Below, piece after piece: positions 1 through 7,803 of a stretch of DNA of 27,224 bases (position 1 is its first letter; each line of letters starts with the position of its first letter). The stretch is from an uncultured Succinatimonas sp. GTDB taxonomy: Bacteria > Pseudomonadota > Gammaproteobacteria > Enterobacterales > Succinivibrionaceae. The stretch lies in assembly GCF_905203285.1 (NCBI RefSeq), contig NZ_CAJKVK010000015.1, positions 1 through 27,224 of the forward strand, in the 5' to 3' direction. The notes under the pieces were generated by a model. That model saw only the letters and a list, made by a program, of their open reading frames with translations. It searched no databases and was not told where the DNA came from. The position numbers and the translations under genes were made by a program.

Positions 1-85
1 GCCGTTTAGAGAGGATTTTTAGAGTTACTTATCTAGATCCGCAACTTTTAGGTTTTTAGTTAAGAAATTTTTAGCGTAAAAAAGA

Positions 86-106
86 GCGGCCGAATGATTC
101 GGCCGC
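86..106 (-). terminator. Rho-independent terminator after uxaC
   Basis: Nine-base GC-rich arms (GCGGCCGAA and its complement) enclose a 3-base loop. On the minus strand the stem is followed by TC and a run of seven T. It lies 15 bases past the uxaC stop and closes the TRAP-uxaC transcription unit. Nothing recognisable was seen in bases 1-85. Confidence 0.9.
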
Positions 107-120
107 ACAAGAGAGGACTA

Positions 121-1533
121 TTAAAGTCCCATGCTGAAATAACGGTTAGTGTTATTAAACGAAATATCCTCGACGATTTGACCTAAGAAGTCCATGTCTG
201 CAGGATACATGCCTTTTTCTACCCATGTGCCGATTAAGTTGCACATAATGCGGCGGAAATACTCATGACGGGTATAGGAAAGGAAGCTTCTTGAATCAGT
301 AAGCATACCGACGAAATTGCCTAAAATAGACAAAGAAGCCAAAGTCGTCATCTGATCGATCATGCCCTGATAAGTATCATTAAACCACCAAGCAGATCCT
401 TGCTGAATTTTGCCTTGAGCCTCAGGGCCTTGGAAGGCTCCTATTGCGGTGGCGATAACTGCATTATCGGCAGGATTTAATGAATACCAAATCATTTTAG
501 GCAGTGCGTCAGCTTCATTTAAAGCGTTCATGAACTGCGAAATACCTTCAGCGCACGGGCGGTTGCCTACAACGTCATAGCCGGTGTCTGCGCCTAAAAT
601 CTTGAACATTTTGCTGTTAGGATCGCGAATGGCTCCGTAATGCATCTGCATTACCCATCCGTATTTGGTATATCCTTTGGCAAGATGAATAAGGATCATG
701 GTTTTGTAAGCTTCGATTTCAGTATCGGTCAAAGCTTCGCCTTTAATTCCTTTTTGGTAAATTGCTTCAAGCTCATCTTTTGATACGATGCGGCAATATG
801 CGTAGTCGATACCATGATCGGCAGCGCGGCATCCTTGTTCGTCAAAGAATTTCATGCGGGCGTCTAAAGCATTAAAGAATTCTTCACAGCTGTTGATGGC
901 AGGTACACCGACTAATTTAGCGATATGGTTAACATATTCTTTAAAGCCGGGTTTTTCAATTTTCATGGCCTTATCCGGACGCCAGGCAGGAATTACCTTA
1001 CAGGTACAGGTTCCTTGTTCTCTGATTTTCTGATGCCATTCAAGGCTGTCACCCGGATCGTCAGTGGTAGCGACTAATTTAACATTGGATTTTTTAATGA
1101 TGGACTGAACTCTGAAATCGTCGGTGGCAAGTTTAGCGTTGCACTCATCCCAAATTTCTTTGCAGGTTTTTTCAGAAAGAGTTTTGGTAATGCCGAAGTA
1201 ACGTTTGAGCTCTAAATGGGTCCAATGATATAGCGGATTGCCGATAGCGCGCGGTAATGATTTGGCGAACATCTCAAATTTTTCATAATCGGTACTTTCA
1301 TTGCCGGTGATGAGTTTTTCAGGAACGCCGTTTGATCTGATCATGCGCCATTTATAGTGATCACCGCTAAGCCATGCATCGGTAATATTACGGAATTGAT
1401 AATTTTCAGCAATCTGCTGCGGATTGATGTGGCAGTGGTAATCGATGATAGGCATTTTGGCCGCATGTTCATGGAATAATTTTTTAGCGGTTTCGTTTTC
1501 TAAAAGAAAATCTTCATCCATAAATGCTTTCAT
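121..1533 (-). CDS. uxaC: Glucuronate/galacturonate isomerase (uronate isomerase)
   Basis: UxaC interconverts D-glucuronate with D-fructuronate and D-galacturonate with D-tagaturonate, the first cytoplasmic step of hexuronate breakdown. The 470-residue product matches the usual family length. It carries the amidohydrolase-superfamily HxH metal motif near the N-terminus (His33 and His35 in DYHCHINP) and a conserved TDSRSFLSYTRHEYFRR block with the likely catalytic Asp near residue 413. The ATG is preceded by AAGGAGTA at good spacing. The gene follows dctM on the same strand but is separated from it by a strong hairpin terminator, so expression depends on readthrough or on a promoter I cannot see. 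Its product is the substrate of UxaB (tagaturonate branch), encoded about 9 kb away on the other strand. Identification is firm; which uronate is preferred is not visible. Confidence 0.97.
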   Translation of the reverse strand: MKAFMDEDFLLENETAKKLFHEHAAKMPIIDYHCHINPQQIAENYQFRNITDAWLSGDHYKWRMIRSNGVPEKLITGNESTDYEKFEMFAKSLPRAIGNPLYHWTHLELKRYFGITKTLSEKTCKEIWDECNAKLATDDFRVQSIIKKSNVKLVATTDDPGDSLEWHQKIREQGTCTCKVIPAWRPDKAMKIEKPGFKEYVNHIAKLVGVPAINSCEEFFNALDARMKFFDEQGCRAADHGIDYAYCRIVSKDELEAIYQKGIKGEALTDTEIEAYKTMILIHLAKGYTKYGWVMQMHYGAIRDPNSKMFKILGADTGYDVVGNRPCAEGISQFMNALNEADALPKMIWYSLNPADNAVIATAIGAFQGPEAQGKIQQGSAWWFNDTYQGMIDQMTTLASLSILGNFVGMLTDSRSFLSYTRHEYFRRIMCNLIGTWVEKGMYPADMDFLGQIVEDISFNNTNRYFSMGL

Positions 1534-1557
1534 GTATTGATACTCCTTAATTATAAA

Positions 1558-1581
1558 AAGAGCTCTCTTTTGAGAGCTCTT
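1558..1581 (-). terminator. Terminator between dctM and uxaC
   Basis: Arms AAGAGCTCTC and GAGAGCTCTT form a perfect 10-bp stem with a 4-base loop. On the minus strand the stem is followed by a short T-rich tail (TTTATAA). It lies 9 bases past the ancestral dctM stop and just upstream of the uxaC ribosome binding site. It would cut or reduce transcription from the transporter genes into uxaC. Confidence 0.8.
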
Positions 1582-1590
1582 AGTTTATTG

Positions 1591-2915
1591 TTACTTAGGT
1601 AAGGTTGCTTCGTACCCGCAAAGTTCCGGAATGAAGCTTGAAATGGTCGGCACGTACGTGCAGAGCATTAAGACGGCTATGATCACTATATAGAAAGGAA
1701 TCAACGGTTTGATTACTCTTTCGATTGTGGTCTGTGCAACTTTTACGCCTACGAACAAAATGTTGCCTACAGGAGGTGTGATAGTGCCGATGCAGAGGTT
1801 GAAGGTAATAAGGTAATAACGATACCGAATTCAACAGGGCTCAAACCACACTGAATTGCGATAGGCAGGAAGATCGGGGTAAAAATCAAAATTGCCGGAG
1901 TGGTATCAAGGAAAGTACCTACAATCAAGAGAATAATGTTAATGATAAGTAAAATGATGATTGGATTGGTACTTACGCCGTTTAACATTTCGCCGACAAG
2001 CGACGGGATATTTACGAAAGAAATAACCCAGGACATGATTGAAGAAACGCCGATAAGCAATACGATGATGCCTGTCATCTTAGCTGAATCTGCATAAATT
2101 TGTACCAAAGCTTTCCAAGTGATGGAACGGTAGCAGATTGACAGAATCAGTGAGTAGACTACGGCAACGATTGCACCTTCGGTTGCGGTGAATGCACCGG
2201 CAACGATACCGCCGATAACGATAAGAATAAGCAGTAAAGAAGGAATTGCTTCTAAAGTTACCTTAAGTGCCAAAGCTGCGGTGATTTTCTGGCTGTCGCC
2301 TTTGTATCCGATTCTCTTGGCCCAGAAATAAGCTACGACCATGCAGCTTAAACCCCAGAGAATACCCGGAATGTAGCCAGCAAGGAACAATGCGGCAACA
2401 GAGGTTCCGCCTGACACCAACGAATAGGTAATAAGTACGTTTGACGGCGGGATCAGCAGTCCGGTTGGAGCGGTAGCGATGTTGACCGTTGCCATGTAAT
2501 TGCGGCTGTATCCTTCTTTGACGGCGATAGGCCCGATGATGGTACCCATAGCGGAGGCGGCTGCTACGCCTGAGCCTGAAATAGCACCGAACATCATATT
2601 GGCCATGGAATTGGTGTGGGCATATGAACCTGGAATTTTACCTACCAAAAGACGGGCAAAATTCATAAGGCGTATAGCGATACCGCCTTGGTTCATGATA
2701 TTGCCGGCCAAAATGAAGAAAGGAATTGCAATTAAAGTAAATACTGAAATTCCGGTAAAGGTACGTTGTGCTCCTGTTTGCAGCATCATGTTGAAATCAA
2801 GAGCGTTAGCACCGGCAAGAATTGAAGATATCGCAATGGCAATACAGATAGGTACGCCTAAGATAAGGAGTACTATCATCGTGATTGCCATGATAAGTGC
2901 TACTGTAATTGTCAT
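1591..2915 (-). pseudogene. dctM: TRAP transporter large permease subunit DctM, frameshifted
   Basis: DctM is the large membrane subunit of tripartite ATP-independent periplasmic (TRAP) transporters and forms the ion-coupled substrate channel. The open frame from the ATG at 2915 gives 382 residues that are clearly DctM: many hydrophobic helices, TAPTGLLIPPSN near the middle, GTFLDTTPAILIFTPIFLPI near the end. It then derails into a short unrelated tail and stops at 1767-1769. The missing C-terminus continues in another frame (FNLCIGTITPPVGN, then two hydrophobic stretches) and ends at a TAA at 1591-1593. The break falls on an 8-bp tandem duplication at 1802-1819. Removing one copy restores a 438-residue protein with the family spacing FGIVITFNLCIG intact. 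The truncated product lacks the conserved TPPVG loop and the last helices, so it is probably inactive. A sequencing or assembly error cannot be excluded. The start has AGGAGA upstream. Confidence 0.9.
1802..1819. repeat. 8-bp tandem duplication causing the dctM frameshift
   Basis: The plus strand shows AAGGTAAT twice, followed by AA, i.e. 2.25 copies of an 8-bp unit. On the coding strand it reads TTATTACC twice. Because 8 is not a multiple of 3, the extra copy shifts the dctM frame at the point where homology to the family is lost. Confidence 0.9.
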
Positions 2916-2930
2916 ATATCTCTCCTAATT

Positions 2931-2954
2931 AAGGAGCGGTTATATCCGCTCCTT
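2931..2954 (-). other. Intercistronic hairpin between dctQ and dctM
   Basis: Perfect 9-bp arms (AAGGAGCGG / CCGCTCCTT) with a 6-base loop lie between the dctQ stop and the dctM ribosome binding site. In the direction of transcription no T run follows, so it is a poor terminator. An mRNA-stability or processing element that sets DctQ:DctM levels is more likely. Confidence 0.6.
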
Positions 2955-2961
2955 TTAACGG

Positions 2962-3477
2962 CTATGCGTTTTCTTCAGTTTCAACGCCGTATTGTGCGAC
3001 GTTAGGATCTTTAAGCATGGAAAACATTTTGGCTAAATTGAGTAAACCGTAAACGGTAATCAAAATGCCGGAAAGGGGCAGTACTGCATACATAAGGCCC
3101 ATATTGACGCCTAAGGATGCGGTGACCTGACTCATGTTTTCAGAGGCCATTACATAGCCGCCGTAAATTAAGAGCAATATTGCAGTCAAAATCACAAGGA
3201 TCTCGGAAAGTATGTCCAAAAATACACGCTTTTTTCCTGTAAATTTGCTGTATACGAAGGCCATACAGAGGTGACCGCGTTCACCGAACACGATGGCGGC
3301 CGCCAAAATCGAGAGCCATGTGAAGCTATAGGTTACGAGTTCCTCGGAAATAGTACTCGGAGAATTAAAGAAATAACGCGTTACAATCTGATAAGTACCG
3401 ATTACCGTCATGAACATGAATAAAAACACGCAGAAGGTAATAAGGCATTTATCAAGTAACTTTCTGATAGCTTCCAT
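2962..3477 (-). CDS. dctQ: TRAP transporter small permease subunit DctQ
   Basis: DctQ is the small four-helix membrane partner of DctM. The 171-residue protein has four hydrophobic segments at roughly residues 12-33, 48-65, 87-108 and 128-148, and the typical family sequence TFTWLSILAAAIVFGERGHLCM in the first half (the equivalent of the family's W-x-G-A-x-x-x-RxxxH region). An AGGAG ribosome binding site precedes the ATG. It sits 25 bp downstream of dctP and 46 bp upstream of dctM in the standard P-Q-M order, which supports the assignment more strongly than sequence alone. With DctM broken next to it, the subunit has no visible intact partner in this window. Confidence 0.9.
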   Translation of the reverse strand: MEAIRKLLDKCLITFCVFLFMFMTVIGTYQIVTRYFFNSPSTISEELVTYSFTWLSILAAAIVFGERGHLCMAFVYSKFTGKKRVFLDILSEILVILTAILLLIYGGYVMASENMSQVTASLGVNMGLMYAVLPLSGILITVYGLLNLAKMFSMLKDPNVAQYGVETEENA

Positions 3478-3502
3478 TAACTGATGCTCCTAAAAAGTTA
3501 AA

Positions 3503-4504
3503 TTACTGAGCCTGATTGGCTTGTTCTGCAGCTTCGTATAAAGGTTTTAATGCAGGAGTCTTGTTCAAAAGTTCCTGATGGATAGGGAGAACTTTGTTGC
3601 GGAACTCGTTAACGTCAACATTAATGAATTCAACACCCATCTCTTCAGCTTGCTTCTTGGCTTCGCCTACGCGCTTGTGCCATGCGGCAAACTCGGCTTT
3701 TTCAGCTTCTTTTGCAGCTTCATCAAAAACTTTCTTTTCATCAGCTGATAAGCCGTCATAGAACTTCTTTGATACTACAAGAAGGTCAGGAACCATCTGG
3801 TGCATGTCATAGGAGAAGTATTTGCAGACTTCACCGTGTTTCTGGTCAGTTAAAGCAAGCTCATTATTCTCAGCGCCGTCAATAACGCTTTGCTGCAATG
3901 CAGAGTAAACTTCACCAAATGACATAGGAGTTGCAGCGCCGCCGAATGCCTGCATCATAGCAACGTTGGTAGGACCTGCCTGAACGCGGAATTTCTTGCC
4001 TGCAATATCGCTTACGCTTCTAATCGGGGTTTTGGCATAGAAGTTACGGGTACCGGCAGTGAAGGATGCAACCGGATAGAAACCGTTTTTATCGGAGTTT
4101 ACGCTTAATTGCTCAAGTATTTCAGGGTTGGTAATGAAATTCTCAAAAGCTTTTTCTGAGGTGAAAATGTAGGGAATTGAGAATAATGAATAAATAGGAT
4201 CAAATGATTCGATATTAGCTGTAGAAACAACTAAGTACTGAACTGAGCCTTGCTTAATCAATTCAAGAACTTTTTCGTTAGCACCTAATGTAGCGTTAGG
4301 GAAAATCTGAATTTCGAACTTATCGCCTAATTTGCTTTCTACATAATTTTTAAAAGCAACTAAACCTAAATGATCAGGATGGGTTTCAATCTGAGAATGG
4401 GACATGCGAATAAGCTGTTTTTCTTGTTCGCCGCAGCCGCTTAAGGCTAAAGTGGAAGCTAAGACAACAGCCAATGCAGTTCCGAATAATTTATTAATGC
4501 GCAT
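3503..4504 (-). CDS. dctP: TRAP transporter substrate-binding protein DctP
   Basis: This is the extracytoplasmic solute receptor of the TRAP system, 333 residues. The N-terminus has a basic start, a hydrophobic core and a lipobox LSGC with Cys24, so it is probably a membrane-anchored lipoprotein rather than a free periplasmic protein; this is less common for TRAP receptors in Gram-negative bacteria. The family hallmarks are present: TAGTRNFYAK (Arg153), GKKFRVQAGPTN with Arg173 in the place of the carboxylate-clamping arginine, and the VIDGAENNE block. The start has GAGG upstream. It is the first gene of the minus-strand operon that leads to uxaC, so a hexuronate ligand is the natural guess, but ligand identity cannot be read from sequence and sialate or dicarboxylates are alternatives. 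Confidence 0.93.
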   Translation of the reverse strand: MRINKLFGTALAVVLASTLALSGCGEQEKQLIRMSHSQIETHPDHLGLVAFKNYVESKLGDKFEIQIFPNATLGANEKVLELIKQGSVQYLVVSTANIESFDPIYSLFSIPYIFTSEKAFENFITNPEILEQLSVNSDKNGFYPVASFTAGTRNFYAKTPIRSVSDIAGKKFRVQAGPTNVAMMQAFGGAATPMSFGEVYSALQQSVIDGAENNELALTDQKHGEVCKYFSYDMHQMVPDLLVVSKKFYDGLSADEKKVFDEAAKEAEKAEFAAWHKRVGEAKKQAEEMGVEFINVDVNEFRNKVLPIHQELLNKTPALKPLYEAAEQANQAQ

Positions 4505-4891
4505 ATAAATACCCTCAATTTATTAATAGCATTATGTAGAAAACGAAGTAATTAACATACTTGTATTCTAGTAACCACGTTAAATATACGGTAAAAAAAT
4601 AAAAAAACTGCTAGCTTGCGCAAATTTCAAACATTTAAATTTAAATTATGTGTAAAAATGTCGACTAGTATACAAATTCGCGGTTTTTAATATGTAAAGC
4701 CACTTATTTTTTGCCTTATTTGTATGATTTATCAAGGATTACTATTAATTATTTGAAAAATAATAACAATTTATCTTCAATAAAGAGTTATTGCACAAAA
4801 AATAAGCAATATCTAATGAAATTAGTGCAAAAATTCAAATGTTTTAGTTAAAGATTTTATTTTTTTAGAATTATAAAAAAGCAAATAAAAA
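4505..4891 (-). other. AT-rich upstream region of the TRAP-uxaC operon
   Basis: About 390 bp without a credible gene lie between the asnS terminator and dctP. The sequence is strongly AT-rich. On the minus strand a -10-like TATATT lies near 4585 but without a convincing -35. A dyad at 4659-4674 is listed separately. No tRNA or protein was seen. Confidence 0.5.
4659..4674. promoter_or_regulatory. Candidate operator upstream of the TRAP operon
   Basis: A 16-bp imperfect palindrome of the form TGTnnACTAGTnnACA (12 of 16 positions symmetric) lies 155 bp upstream of dctP. TGT...ACA dyads are typical of dimeric regulators such as GntR-family hexuronate repressors. No regulator gene is adjacent, so the assignment is a guess from position and symmetry. 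Confidence 0.35.
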
Positions 4892-4909
4892 CGGCACCAA
4901 AAGGTGCCG
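4892..4909 (-). terminator. Terminator after asnS
   Basis: Arms CGGCACC and GGTGCCG with a 4-base loop. On the minus strand the stem is followed by TTTTTATTT. It lies 20 bases past the asnS stop. Confidence 0.9.
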
Positions 4910-4929
4910 CCTTAATATAAATTTTTAAT

Positions 4930-6330
4930 TTAGAAATCTGCGTTTCTCGGGGTACGCGGGAACGGAATTACATCACGGACATTTCCGACACCGGTGATGT
5001 AAACGATAAGACGTTCAAAGCCGAGACCGAAACCTGAATGAGGTACGCTTCCGTAGCGTCTTAAATCACGATACCACCAGTAGGCATCTTTATTAAGTCC
5101 CATTTCTTCAATACGCTTATCTAGCATGTCAAGGCGCTCTTCACGTTGTGAACCGCCGATAATTTCACCGATTCCCGGAGCAAGAACGTCCATAGCGGCA
5201 ACGGTCTTACCGTCATCATTCATGCGCATATAGAATGCTTTGATATCTTTAGGATAGTTTTTAACAACAACCGGAGATTTAAAGTGTTCTTCGGCAAGAT
5301 ATCTTTCATGCTCTGATTGTAAATCAATACCCCATTTAACCGGGAACTCAAACTTTTTGCCGCAATTTTCGAGGATCTTGATGGCATCAGTGTAGTCAAC
5401 TTGAGCAAAATCGGCATTGATAAAACGCTCCAAGCGTCCGATAGCATCTTTGTCGACACGCTCAACGATAAATTCCATATCGTCGCGGCGCAATTCAAGC
5501 ACGGTACGGAATACGTACTTGAGCATATCCTCGGCAACTGCAGCACATCCGTTTAAATCGGTAAATGCCATCTCAGGCTCACACATCCAGAACTCGGCAA
5601 GGTGACGGGTAGTGTTTGAATCTTCAGCACGGAAAGTAGGTCCGAAGGTATAGCATTTTGAGAAAGCGCTGGCGTAAGTTTCAACGTTTAACTGACCAGA
5701 TACGGTAAGATAAGCGTGACGGCCGAAGAAATCTTTGCTGTAGTCTACTTGTCCTTTATCATCTTTAGGAATGTTGTTAAGGTCAAGGTTAGTTACGGTA
5801 AACATTTCACCTGCGCCTTCACAGTCGGATGCGGTGATAAGCGGGGTAGAAACCCACATAAAGCCGCGCTCCTGGAAGAATGAATGGATGGCGTAGGCTG
5901 CGGTATTGCGAATTCTCATGACGGCACCGATTAAATTGGTGCGCGGACGCAGATGGGCATATTCACGCAGATATTCGATGGTGTGGCGTTTGGCGCTCAT
6001 CGGATAGGTATCAGGATCTTCAACAAATCCGTATACTTTAATCGCAGCGGCTTTAATTTCAAAAGCCTGGCCTTTTCCCTGTGAAGCCTCAAGGGTTCCT
6101 TCTACAACAAGAGAACAACCGGTAGTTAAAGATAAAATTTCGCTTTCGTAATTGTTAAGTGACTTGTCGGCGATGACTTGAACATTGTTAAAGCAAGATC
6201 CGTCATTTATGGCAAGGAAAGAAAATCCGGCTTTGGAATCACGACGGGTACGCAGCCAACCTGCAAGGGTAACAGTGCTGCCGACGGCATATTTGCCGTC
6301 AAGAATGTCTTTGGCACTGACAAGACTCAT
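4930..6330 (-). CDS. asnS: Asparaginyl-tRNA synthetase
   Basis: AsnRS is a cytoplasmic class IIb enzyme that charges tRNA(Asn) with asparagine. The 466-residue protein has the usual bacterial length. Residues ~17-105 form the OB-fold anticodon-binding domain (VTLAGWLRTRRDSK, FNNVQVI). The catalytic core shows motif 2 (FRAEDSNTTRHLAEFWMCEPE) and motif 3 (HSGFGLGFERLIVYITG near the C-terminus, ending FPRTPRNADF). The ATG directly follows the TAA of the upstream membrane-protein gene (TAAATG), and the ribosome binding site AAGGAG lies inside that gene, so translation is probably coupled. A housekeeping synthetase translated behind two envelope genes is the notable point. Confidence 0.98.
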   Translation of the reverse strand: MSLVSAKDILDGKYAVGSTVTLAGWLRTRRDSKAGFSFLAINDGSCFNNVQVIADKSLNNYESEILSLTTGCSLVVEGTLEASQGKGQAFEIKAAAIKVYGFVEDPDTYPMSAKRHTIEYLREYAHLRPRTNLIGAVMRIRNTAAYAIHSFFQERGFMWVSTPLITASDCEGAGEMFTVTNLDLNNIPKDDKGQVDYSKDFFGRHAYLTVSGQLNVETYASAFSKCYTFGPTFRAEDSNTTRHLAEFWMCEPEMAFTDLNGCAAVAEDMLKYVFRTVLELRRDDMEFIVERVDKDAIGRLERFINADFAQVDYTDAIKILENCGKKFEFPVKWGIDLQSEHERYLAEEHFKSPVVVKNYPKDIKAFYMRMNDDGKTVAAMDVLAPGIGEIIGGSQREERLDMLDKRIEEMGLNKDAYWWYRDLRRYGSVPHSGFGLGFERLIVYITGVGNVRDVIPFPRTPRNADF

Positions 6331-6849
6331 TTATAAAGCTCCTTCTTTATCTTTAATTTCAATGCTTTGTGGATCAAGACGTCCTGCTTTGGTGCGGATC
6401 ATAATCATTCCGCGCGGGCGCTTGCTGTTTCCGACGACCATGACCGGAACTTGATCCGTATGGTGCTCATTAAGGTAACGTTTTATTTCGTGGGCAACGG
6501 TTTCACCTGCAAGTCTCGTTTCGATGTCAATAGGACCGTAATCTTTAACATCTACTACGGCTTTTAATATGGTAATTCCGCGTACCGGTTCACAAGAAGT
6601 TAATGTTCCTACAGTACGAACTCCGTTTTTAATCAGATTTTTTACCTTTTTATATAGGTAAAAACTTTTTATAGCCATAATTGCAAATACTACGGCCATA
6701 AAGTAATGCATATAGGGTTCTTTGTTTCCCTTAGAGTAGGCATATGCCGCTAATAATAAAGCAGTAGCGACAATCAAAGTATAAATGATGCCGAATACGA
6801 ATTGCGCTGTTCCTACACGCGGTTCAAAAGAGTGAGATTTACTGAACAT
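6331..6849 (-). CDS. Two-TM membrane protein of unknown function (DUF3592-like?)
   Basis: This 172-residue protein is not assigned to a known function. It has two hydrophobic segments (about residues 17-39 and 46-66) and then a basic linker and a soluble C-terminal part. The C-terminal part (NGVRTVGTLTSCEPV, later VPVMVVGNSKRPRGMIMI) has the rhythm of small beta-rich DUF3592-type domains; this is an impression, not a search result. The start overlaps the preceding lipoprotein gene by 11 bp and its stop abuts the asnS start, so the three genes form one translationally coupled unit. A role at the inner membrane is likely; nothing links it to tRNA charging beyond co-transcription. Confidence 0.75.
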   Translation of the reverse strand: MFSKSHSFEPRVGTAQFVFGIIYTLIVATALLLAAYAYSKGNKEPYMHYFMAVVFAIMAIKSFYLYKKVKNLIKNGVRTVGTLTSCEPVRGITILKAVVDVKDYGPIDIETRLAGETVAHEIKRYLNEHHTDQVPVMVVGNSKRPRGMIMIRTKAGRLDPQSIEIKDKEGAL

Positions 6850-7309
6850 GGGAAATCAAGCCTTCAAATGATCCTGTAGGGTTAAAGTCATAGTTTTCTT
6901 CGTCTTCATCAAAAACTACGGTGATTACGCAGCTGGCGTCAACTACGACATATGAACTGTTTTGCAGGGATTTTGCCGCAACTTCGTTAAGCAGGTTAGC
7001 CTTTATGAATGATTTGAATTTAACGGGGGTACCGGGATTTAACAATAAATCATCAGGCTCTTCAATATGGCTTGCCGCTTTGGTTCCGTTGACGAATATG
7101 TCAACTTTGTATTCTTTTATCTGTAAAGGCTCAAGGGAACGATGCTCCATTGTAAAGGCAATATCAAACCCTGGCTCTTCATTAGGACCTGCGAGAGTCA
7201 GACTGTCAATTTGTAAAAAGGGTTTTTGTGAACCGTCAGGCAGTGAACTGCAGCCTGCCATTGTCATAGCACTGCAGATGCCTACTAATAAAAGAATTTT
7301 TTTAAACAT
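6839..7309 (-). CDS. Lipoprotein with possible LEA14/WHy-like domain
   Basis: A 156-residue predicted lipoprotein: MFKK, a hydrophobic core and a lipobox MAGC with Cys20, then a beta-rich domain. The pattern of the mature part (a membrane-distal strand ITV/FDIAF, then PLQIKEYKVDIFVNG, then NPGTPVKFK) resembles single-domain LEA type-2/WHy lipoproteins found in gammaproteobacteria; that is a fold-level guess. It is first in the cluster with the two-TM protein and asnS, overlapping the former by 11 bp. The residue after the lipobox Cys is Ser, compatible with outer-membrane sorting. The region just upstream (7310-7400, minus strand) has TAAAAT as a possible -10, with only a weak -35 (TTTTAC) 16 bp away. 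Confidence 0.75.
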   Translation of the reverse strand: MFKKILLLVGICSAMTMAGCSSLPDGSQKPFLQIDSLTLAGPNEEPGFDIAFTMEHRSLEPLQIKEYKVDIFVNGTKAASHIEEPDDLLLNPGTPVKFKSFIKANLLNEVAAKSLQNSSYVVVDASCVITVVFDEDEENYDFNPTGSFEGLISHVQ

Positions 7310-7478
7310 TTTCTATTTAAATATAAATAATGATAAATGAGCATAAATTTTAACATTTTAATATTGTTTTTGGTTAGTAAAAATGCTGTTGCAGTCAGTA
7401 AGCCGGAAATATTTTTAAGTTTTATTCTTTGTAGAACGGAAAATGTTGCTCTAAAATGATGCAAAAAAATTAAGTATG

Positions 7479-7507
7479 TTTACCAAAATAGTGCGCTAAC
7501 TTATATA
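7479..7507 (+). promoter_or_regulatory. Candidate promoter for the BASS transporter gene
   Basis: TTTACC (7479-7484), a 17-bp spacer and TATATA (7502-7507) make a fair sigma-70-type promoter. If used, it gives a leader of roughly 290 nt ahead of the start at 7804, containing all the dyads described for 7537-7658. Confidence 0.4.
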
Positions 7508-7536
7508 AAAAATTAAAAATGGCACAAAAAAGGTGA

Positions 7537-7658
7537 GTTTGATTTAATATATCTCAAACGCAACGTTTATCGTTTGATACTTTTATAAAAATACTTTGTA
7601 GGAAAGTCGTTACCCTCGACGGAAATACAAAGCTATTAAAAACTTTAAAGTAGTTTTT
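7537..7658 (+). promoter_or_regulatory. Structured 5' leader, candidate riboswitch or attenuator
   Basis: The 494-bp gap between the divergent lipoprotein and BASS genes (7310-7803) has no gene but is rich in dyads. GTTTGA (7537-7542), TCAAACG (7554-7560) and CGTTTGA (7571-7577) are mutually complementary and could form either of two alternative stems. Then comes a rod: CTTTGTA (7594-7600) pairs with TACAAAG (7626-7632), GTCG (7606-7609) pairs with CGAC (7617-7620), and the two are separated by an identical purine sequence GGAAA on both strands (7601-7605 and 7621-7625). A third hairpin, AAAAACT/AGTTTTT (7638-7658), ends in T5. Alternative stems, a conserved-looking purine internal loop and a U-ended hairpin before a transporter gene are the anatomy of a regulatory leader. 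It matches no riboswitch class I can recall. Confidence 0.45.
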
Positions 7659-7803
7659 ACGCAAAGCAAAAAATCCGCCTGCCTTAAGTTCAACGTTATC
7701 AGCGTCGTTAATTTAATCAAATATTTTCTATGCCTGAATGCTTAAGTTTCAGAGTATTCAAGGGCAAATCTATATTTTAAGAAAATTCGTTTAGGTTAGT
7801 ACT

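Noticed and set aside
1595..1834. 79-residue open frame on the minus strand over the dctM 3' end
   Set aside because: It is a third frame, neither the dctM N-terminal frame nor the one encoding the TPPVG-containing C-terminus, and its basic, His-rich sequence resembles nothing.
1780..1834. Programmed ribosomal frameshift in dctM
   Set aside because: No canonical slippery heptamer is present, and an exact 8-bp duplication explains the shift fully.
7730..7780. 16-codon open frame ahead of the BASS gene as a leader peptide
   Set aside because: It has no ribosome binding site and no run of a regulatory amino acid.
7310..7803. TPP, cobalamin, c-di-GMP or ZTP riboswitch upstream of the BASS gene
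   Set aside because: None of the conserved core sequences of these classes was seen.
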